From G965205255 sp965205255 (GTDB lineage Bacteria > Pseudomonadota > Gammaproteobacteria > Pseudomonadales > Endozoicomonadaceae): a DNA stretch of 64,000 bases. The first letter of the stretch is position 1, and every line of letters begins with the position of its first letter. Made by a program: the position numbers and the translations under genes. A model generated the notes under the pieces. The model did no database searches. It worked only from the letters and a program-made list of their open reading frames with translations, and was not told the origin of the DNA. Below are positions 57,301 through 64,000 of this stretch, piece by piece. The stretch covers positions 806,001 through 870,000 of the forward strand of contig OZ242051.1 of the NCBI GenBank assembly GCA_965205255.1, read 5' to 3'.

Positions 57301-60300
57301 GCTGAACACAACGAGATACTTTATTACCCACTACATTAAAACTGTCGTGAATAAGACTGCCATCTGGAGCAATGGTTGCCACCATATTTCCCTGTTGCCA
57401 CGTCCAGTGTGTTTGTGCACCATTGGGCTGTGTCTGCTCAATGCGCCTGCCCTGTCCGTCATACTGTATTGTCATTGTTGACAACCAAGCCTTGGCAGCA
57501 ATCGCATCATTCACAAAGGCAAGCAACCCATTATTGCCGGGTAACGAAAGTAATCCATAGCTTTGCAGAGATTTTAAACTGTCAGCCGGCTGTAACTTCC
57601 CTTCGAGTGAAACCAGCTTCTTTTTCAGCTCACCGGTATAGATTGCCTTTCCGTTAACCTGCGCATCAGATGCTAACGCAAACTGGTAGTTTGCCACCGG
57701 TTTTCCCAGTGTATTGGATTGAACAACATTGAGTATCGGGCTCAGCTTTTCGCTCTTATCAGCAGTATCAGTACCGACACTATAACTTATTAACAACATT
57801 TGCGGATCATTACGCACCCTTACGCTAACGGTGCCATCCGGAGAACGCTCCCACACCAGCCGGTTAAGTGTGTCATAGCCATAGGTTGTGGTCAGCGAAA
57901 TGGTTTTACCATTATTATCTGCAGCATGATATTTTGTTTCACTGGCTAGCTTACCGGTTATGGTATACGTTGAGCTGCTGTCTTCTATCCAGCCCGCTTT
58001 ACCCGCCATCGGAAGCATTGCCTGATTTTTGTAACGATGCCAAGTCGATATCACCTTTTGAGCTTTACCACTGCCTCCATAAACTGTTTTTTGTTGTGAA
58101 CCGCCAGGTAATGTTTTAACCGCAGACAACTCCTTACGGGTAGAAATAAAAGTCCATTTAATGCTTTCAGGATGACCACCTGTAACCGGTGTAATCACTT
58201 CCTTTACCGGCCTGTTCCAGATGTCATAACTCCAGACTCTGTGTAATGTTTTTAATGTATCATCATCGGAAATTTTTACACCGGTGGTCAGTGAATATAC
58301 AGATTTTCCTAACGATAACCCCCCGTCATCACCCGACTCTGCCCTTAACTGCTGTGCCACCTCTTTTATATCAGCCGGCGCCTGTTCAGGTACCACCTCA
58401 ACATCGGTAGTACGGGTATGATTGTCCGCATCAATAACATGAGTAATACTGAACGTCATTTTCTCCGAGACACCGCCTGTCTCTTGTATTAAGCTGCCAC
58501 TGACAAATGGTTTTTGCAGCGGATACCGAGTTACCGTCAAACGGGTAAGCTGCCCGTAAACCGGACTTTTCTGATCAGGGTTGTATTGATAATCTGTCGT
58601 TGTGGTTATCTGATTTTCTGATAATTCGGGTAACGGCTGACCAGATTGTAAGTTTTCTACTGAAGTCCGAGGCAAAGTACCCGTTGTTTTAGTACTCACC
58701 TGCCAGTTACCTGCAAGAGGCGATGTATCCAACCCTACATCATTAATAAAACGTTCTCGGCTAAATAAATCAGACTGAGTCGGTTCTCGGTTGTTTTGTG
58801 TTTTCTCTTTTGCTTGTTCCCACTGATGTTGTAATAACTGCTGATACTGCTGAACACGTGATTTATATATACCTGCGACCGGAATAAGCCGGTAATTAAA
58901 CTCTACCTCTTCTGCGGGTGTCGTATCATCCGTACTGATAAAACGTTCAAACGGCACACTGCCCTGCGGGGTCTCGGTGGCAGGTAACTGCACCAACTTT
59001 TCCGGCAATGTTACCTGTGGCCAGTGCGGATCCATTTTCGGGCAATGATTATCTCCCTGTGGCGGACAATACCGAATAAAGGTCTGTCTTCCATAAGCAT
59101 CCTCTTTCCAGATCACCTGACCATTTTTATCATATTTGCTCTGCTGCAACACTTTTGCAGGAGCTACAGCACTGTCATTGCCCTGACTCGTTGTCGAATA
59201 AAGAGTCTTCGTCGTTTCTTCAGGCAGCGAATAGGTCGGTTGCAATTGCGCAAACGTGGTTCCTTTCCATGGCAAATAGTTGATTTCATTTTTAGCGATT
59301 AAACTGTGTCGTAAATCATCTGTTTGTGTTACTGATAGCGGCAAATGGTATTTATTATAAGTCGTTGTCGTTTTTGTTAATCCATTGTCACTGGAAACGG
59401 TGTAAGTGTAATCATCTGCACGATCAAACAGATTATCTTTACCCGGCTCGTTACTGACTCCGCTTAGATACCCCATATAATTATGCTGATCTGTCGGGCT
59501 GCCACTGTACTGATACCATACTCGACGAACCGGAATCATTTTCTTATTTTCAGGCGCCGGTGTTGTTATTTGTTCAGTGACTACCGGCATGCGGGCTTCG
59601 TTAAAACCTGCAGGTAACCCCTGAGGTTGTAACGTATCATGATCTGACTCATCGTTATACATAAAGGTGGTGGTTTCACCAGAAGGCTGTGTTACCGTTT
59701 TTAGTAGCCAAGGACGACCACCCTCCCCATCATAACTTAAGCTGATGGTATCCGGTTCAGCATTTTCTGCTTCATCTGTCGATAGAGAAGGAATATCTAT
59801 AGACTGCACTATCGGCTCACCGGCAAGGTCACTCATATGCAAAACAATATTTTGTTTTCCGTGTACCGTTACATCATCGCCACTATAGGTTACCCGCACA
59901 CCATTATCCTGACACTGATTAACAGCACTGTTAACCTGTGCCTGTGTTAACGGGTGGGCACACATATAGAGTAAACGCCGAGTGGTATCCTGAGGACCAT
60001 GCCGGTCATAATAAAACCATACCCGCTGACCACCTCTGTCTTCTTCCCAGTCCTCATAACCGTATTGCAAATGTTCTCGACTGCCCGTTGCAGTCGCTAT
60101 TGTCCAGTCGCCCGGCTCGCCGGTAATGGTAACATCTCCTAACTTATGACGCAGGGGATGCCAATAAGAATTTCCCTCTGTATCACGGTCATTTACCATG
60201 GTAAAGCTATGACCATCACCGGTTGTTATATCTGTGGTTTTATGACCTAAAACTTCTGACGTCGACGGTGTTTCCATTCCAACATTAAACGACCAATGTG

Positions 60301-60784
60301 GTCCTAGTCCTAAAGTATCCGGACCCCGTGCTGATGTACCTCCCGCATACGAAAGCGTTAATTCTCGCCTACTTTGACCTAGGTTGTACAATGCACTGGC
60401 AACAGTAAAACCAAACGAGGCTACACCCGTTCTTGGGTCCACGGATGCATTGGCCGCATCATGAAAGTTAGTGGCATTTGATGGCATAGCTGTTGAGCCA
60501 TCGGCCAGAACAGGTAAATGTGTTAATGGCGATATTTGAGATTCAGACGGTTTGGGCAACCTGAAATTTTGCCATGTATGCTGAACAGTTGACTCAGAAG
60601 CTGATGCCATATGATTCACGGCATTTGCATGTTTGTGCAAAACATGAACAGTTGTGGCAGCCTGTGCACAAGACACAAGTTGTTCAAAAGGCAGGATAAA
60701 AGCAGGTACTACCGCCAGAGCCATGAGAAATTTTTTATAAAACAAAAAAAGATTATTACAAATGTAAGATAATTTTTCCCGCAC
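54386..60784 (-). CDS. RHS4: giant exported YD-repeat protein with LRV-repeat tip
   Basis: 2,132 residues from a GTG. The shell up to D-P-T-G-H (about residue 1758) differs from RHS3 by only scattered substitutions, such as the loss of Gly in L-S-E-S-T and V-A-Q for A-I-Q before A-P-W-W-K-N. The hydrophobic region is reworked after V-A-S-A-V (I-T-P-V-S-V-A-L-N-I-A-N-L-E-G-N). The tip has at least four LRV-like units (I-L-D-I-L-A-L-D-S-D-S-A-V-R, A-L-N-I-L-S-R-D-P-E-E-D-I-R, T-L-M-Y-M-S-Q-H-D-E) and ends in a basic segment, N-N-N-Q-L-R-N-R-V-E-S-T-I-R. The signal peptide is as in RHS3. With its spacer it forms one tandem unit of 6,666 bp. Confidence 0.95.
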   Translation of the reverse strand: MREKLSYICNNLFLFYKKFLMALAVVPAFILPFEQLVSCAQAATTVHVLHKHANAVNHMASASESTVQHTWQNFRLPKPSESQISPLTHLPVLADGSTAMPSNATNFHDAANASVDPRTGVASFGFTVASALYNLGQSRRELTLSYAGGTSARGPDTLGLGPHWSFNVGMETPSTSEVLGHKTTDITTGDGHSFTMVNDRDTEGNSYWHPLRHKLGDVTITGEPGDWTIATATGSREHLQYGYEDWEEDRGGQRVWFYYDRHGPQDTTRRLLYMCAHPLTQAQVNSAVNQCQDNGVRVTYSGDDVTVHGKQNIVLHMSDLAGEPIVQSIDIPSLSTDEAENAEPDTISLSYDGEGGRPWLLKTVTQPSGETTTFMYNDESDHDTLQPQGLPAGFNEARMPVVTEQITTPAPENKKMIPVRRVWYQYSGSPTDQHNYMGYLSGVSNEPGKDNLFDRADDYTYTVSSDNGLTKTTTTYNKYHLPLSVTQTDDLRHSLIAKNEINYLPWKGTTFAQLQPTYSLPEETTKTLYSTTSQGNDSAVAPAKVLQQSKYDKNGQVIWKEDAYGRQTFIRYCPPQGDNHCPKMDPHWPQVTLPEKLVQLPATETPQGSVPFERFISTDDTTPAEEVEFNYRLIPVAGIYKSRVQQYQQLLQHQWEQAKEKTQNNREPTQSDLFSRERFINDVGLDTSPLAGNWQVSTKTTGTLPRTSVENLQSGQPLPELSENQITTTTDYQYNPDQKSPVYGQLTRLTVTRYPLQKPFVSGSLIQETGGVSEKMTFSITHVIDADNHTRTTDVEVVPEQAPADIKEVAQQLRAESGDDGGLSLGKSVYSLTTGVKISDDDTLKTLHRVWSYDIWNRPVKEVITPVTGGHPESIKWTFISTRKELSAVKTLPGGSQQKTVYGGSGKAQKVISTWHRYKNQAMLPMAGKAGWIEDSSSTYTITGKLASETKYHAADNNGKTISLTTTYGYDTLNRLVWERSPDGTVSVRVRNDPQMLLISYSVGTDTADKSEKLSPILNVVQSNTLGKPVANYQFALASDAQVNGKAIYTGELKKKLVSLEGKLQPADSLKSLQSYGLLSLPGNNGLLAFVNDAIAAKAWLSTMTIQYDGQGRRIEQTQPNGAQTHWTWQQGNMVATIAPDGSLIHDSFNVVGNKVSRCVQPADQSTCHVLGKRGYDDEGNLAWQADEYGNRDRYTYDADGRLLSMITPATKTNKSHVFTYTYNSFAKTSEAVDGVVYATYSYDPATWALTDEEDTIGHLHYDYDENTGRLIKITRTAPQKLKSPTGIRYPSGIESMTYDRYGEPMSVTDLAGDRYTAIHDRYGRVLQAQVTLPGQTKAVLLASDTYDPFFGRLTAVINGAGTAREFVYDDFGNLASTIDKEGNKVLQQLSYTYDLQSHNILTFTRWEKGNSATQTYSYDKNTNSLTAMTCSVTGRSGVASILCPRDTDLSESTLTVPPIIKAQHYTFDDWNNIRTVSEQLMTSGGKSVTKTTDYSYDMRTNDSYDPHRMTAFNTRWSASVSHFSTAPKTLTYDGLGRIIKDADGNILHYNARGFEDGFTHKQTGEHTVWFYDSAGHQVSEQMFNSKGAAIQAPLYMVYQGNMIAEQVQNDAQGKTHTSAELATIAHVEDGKITRWYLHDYKGDVIASLDATGQKVSDHVYSPYGMNDDLLKNNKQALAQSVQVAQAPWWKNHQPGFDGQMTDFATGYQFLGGGYRAYNPVYRHFMSRDSYSPFKKMDGYGFGGNNPVMNTDPTGHMPKWAGYAFGVLGMVMTVASAFFLPVASAVITPVSVALNIANLEGNIVSAAFGLGSTIMGLASGSLQILATAKPGNKAIAISSDTFGIANGLSAFTMGALTAIPAAKVITGLGAVTGSMIITSGAGAMLSGATQAASSSMDVSMASNSVIGQNSQVAKAANILGYMSMALMPVSIVGSVGGFVASTMDIYHIESRVGNPKSGNVKLRVLAAFSSDLDFPSSLPLARDRFAIVRGMLARCTTHAQILDILALDSDSAVRYHTALNSSTSANALNILSRDPEEDIRTIVAEHAYANHETLMYMSQHDESERIRIIARREENILQGYQAEAQERGINKNLDAITYLQNRSVRNVLRGRNNNQLRNRVESTIRSLIGADL

Positions 60785-61051
60785 TGTTCAACCTGTTCAA
60801 TTATTTTTTAAGGATAAGAGCAAAAGTAGAACAGCAGAAAAATATTGTCTGTACGTATGAGACCATAAAAAACAAAGGCAATAGTTTATTTAGTGCTTGT
60901 TATACATCATAATTTATTGATATAAATGATAGATTATAGTAACTACTCATATTTATACAGGTGGCAGTCCATATAATCTCTTTTGCAAACACACTGGCTA
61001 GTATATTTTAATCTAAACTACCCAATGTACTACTACAAAAAAACCTTTTCT
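60785..61051. repeat. Spacer between RHS4 and RHS5, part of the tandem unit
   Basis: 267 bp, a second copy of the 54115-54385 spacer with a few substitutions and small indels. It marks the tandem duplication boundary. Confidence 0.85.
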
Positions 61052-64000
61052 TTACTCAATTTCTTCACCAATAAGACTTCTAATTGTGCTCTCTACCCTA
61101 TTCCTGAGTTGATTATTGTTTCTACCCCTTAACACATTTCGAACATTTCTATTTTGCAAATAATTTACTGCAACTTGGTTATTATAACCCCCTCCCTCTT
61201 GCGTCTCGGCCTGATACCTTTGCAAGGTATTCACACGACGTGTACCAAAAACTCTTACAACTTCAGAGTCATCATTTTGTGACATATCCGTCAGTATTTC
61301 CCGATTTAAATACGGGTGGTCTACCACACTAATTCTGACATCCTCTTCAGGATCACGAGAGAGCATATTCAATGCATTTGCACTTATTGCATAATTTTCA
61401 GCAGTAAACTTCCTGACTGTTAAATCTGAATCGAGAGCCAAAATATCTAATATATGACTATGTGTTGTGCGGTATGCCAGCATTTGCCTGACTCTCGCAA
61501 ACCGGTCTCTTGTAAGAAGCAAGGAAGAAGGGAAATCCAGATCACTTGAGAAAGCAGCCACAACTCTCAAGTTTACATTACCACTCTTCGGATTTCCTAC
61601 CCTCGATTCTATGTGATAAATGTCCATTGTTGAGGCAACAAAACCACCCACACTACCTACAATTGATACTGGCATAAGAGCCATTGACATATAGCCTAAA
61701 ATATTAGCGGCTTTAGCCACTTGGCTGTTTTGACTGATAACCGAATTACTAGCCATTGACACATCCATTGAGGAAGAGACAGCCTGGGTAACACCAGACA
61801 ACATTGTTCCTGCACCTGAAGTAATAATCATCGACCCTGTAACAGCCCCCAGCCCTGTAATCACTTTTGCGGCCGGAATTGCAGTTAGGGCACCCATAGT
61901 AAATGCAGATAACCCATTAGCAATACCAAAAGTATCGCTGGAAATTGCAAGGGCTTTATTTCCCGGTTTGGCTGTAGCTGATATCTGAAGCGACCCACTT
62001 GCCAGTCCCATAATAGCAGAGCCGAGACCAAAAGAAGCAGATACAATATTACCTTCAAGATTAGCTATATTCAGTGCCACTGAAACTGGGGTAATCACCG
62101 CTGATGCCACAGGCAGTAAAACAGCTGAAGCGACGGCCATCACCATACTTAAAGCACCAAAAGCATAACCTGCCCATTTAGGCATATGACCTGTAGGGTC
62201 AGTATTCATTACCGGATTATTACCACCAAACCCGTAACCATCCATCTTTTTAAACGGGCTGTAACTATCACGACTCATAAAGTGTCTGTAGACCGGATTA
62301 TAAGCGCGATAACCACCACCTAAAAACTGATAGCCTGTAGCAAAGTCAGTCATCTGACCATCAAATCCCGGCTGGTGATTTTTCCACCACGGTGCTTGTA
62401 TCGCCTGTACTGACTGTGCCAAAGCCTGTTTGTTATTCTTTAATAGGTCGTCATTCATGCCATAGGGACTATAGACATGGTCACTAACTTTCTGACCTGT
62501 TGCATCTAGTGAGGCAATCACATCACCTTTATAATCATGCAGATACCAGCGGGTAATTTTGCCATCCTCAACATGTGCAATTGTCGCCAGCTCAGCGCTA
62601 GTATGCGTTTTACCTTGAGCATCATTTTGCACCTGTTCAGCAATCATATTTCCTTGATACACCATATACAAAGGTGCCTGTATAGCTGCTCCTTTGCTGT
62701 TAAACATCTGCTCTGAAACCTGATGACCTGCACTGTCATAAAACCAGACTGTATGTTCCCCTGTTTGTTTGCGGGTAAAACCATCTTCAAACCCTCTGGC
62801 GTTGTAGTGCAAAATATTACCATCAGCATCTTTGACAATTCTGCCCAAACCGTCATAAGTCAATGTTTTTGGTGCGGTGCTAAAATGGGAAACACTGGCT
62901 GACCAGCGAGTGTTAAAGGCCGTCATCCGGTGCGGGTCATAACTGTCATTAGTGCGCATGTCATAACTATAATCTGTTGTTTTAGTCACAGATTTTCCAC
63001 CGGATGTCATTAACTGCTCAGATACCATTCGGATATTATTCCAGTCATCAAACGTATAGTGTTGTGCTTTAATAATTGGCGGTACTGTCAGAGTGCTTCC
63101 CGACAAATCTGTATCTCTTGGGCATAAAATACTGGCAACACCTGATCTACCTGTCACACTACACGTCATCGCAGTCAGATTATTAGTGTTTTTATCGTAA
63201 CTGTAAGTCTGAGTGGCACTATTGCCCTTCTCCCAACGGGTGAAAGTTAAAATGTTGTGACTTTGCAGATCATAGGTATAACTTAACTGCTGCAACACCT
63301 TATTGCCTTCTTTATCTATGGTACTGGCCAGATTCCCAAAATCATCATAAACAAATTCTCTGGCAGTACCTGCGCCATTAATCACCGCGGTTAAACGACC
63401 AAAGAATGGATCGTAAGTATCTGAGGCCAGCAGCAAAGCCTTTGTCTGCCCCGACAAAGTCACTTGTGCCTGCAATACCCTGCCATACCTGTCATGTATT
63501 GCTGTGTATCTGTCTCCGGCTAAATCAGTAACAGACATAGGCTCACCATAACGATCATAAGTCATTGACTCTATACCGCTCGGATAACGGATACCTGTAG
63601 GTGATTTAAGCTTTTGGGGAGCCGTGCGGGTAATTTTAATCAACCGCCCTGTGTTTTCATCATAATCGTAATGCAGGTGACCGATTGTATCTTCTTCATC
63701 AGTTAACGCCCAAGTTGCGGGATCATAGCTATACGTGGCATAAACAACACCATCTACCGCCTCGCTAGTTTTTGCAAAACTGTTATAGGTATATGTAAAT
63801 ACATGAGACTTATTAGTTTTTGTAGCAGGTGTGATCATGCTCAACAGACGACCGTCAGCATCATAGGTGTATCTATCTCTATTACCATACTCATCAGCCT
63901 GCCAAGCAAGGTTACCTTCTTCATCATAACCACGCTTACCTAGCACATGGCAGGTACTTTGGTCGGCAGGCTGAACACAACGAGATACTTTATTGCCCAC
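61052..64000 (-). CDS. RHS5: giant YD-repeat protein, 5' part beyond the window
   Basis: The last 983 codons are visible and the frame is open to base 64000, so the gene continues to the right. The shell matches RHS3 and RHS4 nearly residue for residue. Before and just after D-P-T-G-H it carries RHS3 variants (Q-A-I-Q-A-P-W-W, G-A-L-S-M-V-M-A-V-A). From V-A-S-A-V-I-T-P-V-S onward it follows RHS4 through the hydrophobic segment. The LRV tip has the same unit order as RHS4 but many replacements (T-V-R-K-F-T-A-E-N-Y-A for A-V-R-Y-H-T-A-L-N-S-S), then the same N-N-N-Q-L-R-N-R-V-E-S-T-I-R end. Third member of the tandem array. Confidence 0.95.
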   Translation of the reverse strand: MGNKVSRCVQPADQSTCHVLGKRGYDEEGNLAWQADEYGNRDRYTYDADGRLLSMITPATKTNKSHVFTYTYNSFAKTSEAVDGVVYATYSYDPATWALTDEEDTIGHLHYDYDENTGRLIKITRTAPQKLKSPTGIRYPSGIESMTYDRYGEPMSVTDLAGDRYTAIHDRYGRVLQAQVTLSGQTKALLLASDTYDPFFGRLTAVINGAGTAREFVYDDFGNLASTIDKEGNKVLQQLSYTYDLQSHNILTFTRWEKGNSATQTYSYDKNTNNLTAMTCSVTGRSGVASILCPRDTDLSGSTLTVPPIIKAQHYTFDDWNNIRMVSEQLMTSGGKSVTKTTDYSYDMRTNDSYDPHRMTAFNTRWSASVSHFSTAPKTLTYDGLGRIVKDADGNILHYNARGFEDGFTRKQTGEHTVWFYDSAGHQVSEQMFNSKGAAIQAPLYMVYQGNMIAEQVQNDAQGKTHTSAELATIAHVEDGKITRWYLHDYKGDVIASLDATGQKVSDHVYSPYGMNDDLLKNNKQALAQSVQAIQAPWWKNHQPGFDGQMTDFATGYQFLGGGYRAYNPVYRHFMSRDSYSPFKKMDGYGFGGNNPVMNTDPTGHMPKWAGYAFGALSMVMAVASAVLLPVASAVITPVSVALNIANLEGNIVSASFGLGSAIMGLASGSLQISATAKPGNKALAISSDTFGIANGLSAFTMGALTAIPAAKVITGLGAVTGSMIITSGAGTMLSGVTQAVSSSMDVSMASNSVISQNSQVAKAANILGYMSMALMPVSIVGSVGGFVASTMDIYHIESRVGNPKSGNVNLRVVAAFSSDLDFPSSLLLTRDRFARVRQMLAYRTTHSHILDILALDSDLTVRKFTAENYAISANALNMLSRDPEEDVRISVVDHPYLNREILTDMSQNDDSEVVRVFGTRRVNTLQRYQAETQEGGGYNNQVAVNYLQNRNVRNVLRGRNNNQLRNRVESTIRSLIGEEIE

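Noticed and set aside
1..64000. CRISPR array, tRNA or rRNA genes
   Set aside because: No regularly spaced short repeats, no cloverleaf with a T-loop G-T-T-C-R-A motif and no rRNA-like stretch was seen on either strand.
9297..64000. T6SS-linked RHS toxins (PAAR/VgrG type)
   Set aside because: The N-termini carry export-type hydrophobic segments, not PAAR motifs, and no T6SS gene is in the window.

Overview
The window comes from an AT-rich gammaproteobacterium. Three blocks have gammaproteobacterial gene content and order: pabC-mltG-tmk-holB-pilZ-tatD, nnr-tsaE-amiB-mutL and lgt-thyA. The pilZ-holB neighbourhood and a MutL carrying an endonuclease motif point to a Pseudomonas/Oceanospirillales-like lineage rather than enterics. 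The load of giant secreted YD-repeat (RHS) proteins, small secreted orphan proteins and insertion sequences would suit a host-associated bacterium (for example Endozoicomonas/Endonucleobacter relatives). That placement is inference.

Layout. 1-9,080 is mostly housekeeping: an S9 peptidase-like protein cut by the left edge that has lost two of its three catalytic residues, peptide deformylase, a secreted orphan, YajR transporter, SSB, a decayed IS1, VanX-type dipeptidase with MsrB, HtpX and a 55-residue PA1571-like protein. 9,297-15,755 is the first giant RHS gene. It faces away from a locus of duplicated secreted proteins (16,127-21,292): two small Cys-rich paralogues, then two paralogues of about 500 residues. 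21,347-26,132 is the pabC-to-tatD operon, ending in a clear intrinsic terminator. 26,458-36,766 holds a secreted protein with a possible NlpC/P60-like core, a second RHS gene, an intact IS3-family (IS407-like) element with a 4-bp target duplication, and two small secreted proteins. 37,582-41,891 has lgt-thyA, a sugar porter and a YdjM-family membrane protein. 41,921-47,617 is nnr-tsaE-amiB-mutL. 47,680 to the right edge holds three head-to-tail RHS genes, nearly identical except at their C-termini; the last is cut by the window.

The most striking content is the RHS set. All five proteins share a Sec-like N-terminus with a P-x-E-Q motif, a long YD-repeat shell of about 1,760 residues ending at D-P-T-G-H, and a hydrophobic Gly/Ala-rich segment of about 190 residues. 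Each then ends in a short variable tip: helical repeats in RHS1, a kinase-like fragment in RHS2, and leucine-rich-variant (LRV) repeats in RHS3-5. There is no PAAR, VgrG or obvious immunity gene. The three tandem copies are nearly identical in the shell but diverge sharply in the LRV tips, and RHS5 looks like a mosaic of RHS3 and RHS4. I read this as a diversifying family of exported, probably host-directed proteins with exchangeable tips. A dispersed intergenic repeat of about 100 bp occurs four times.
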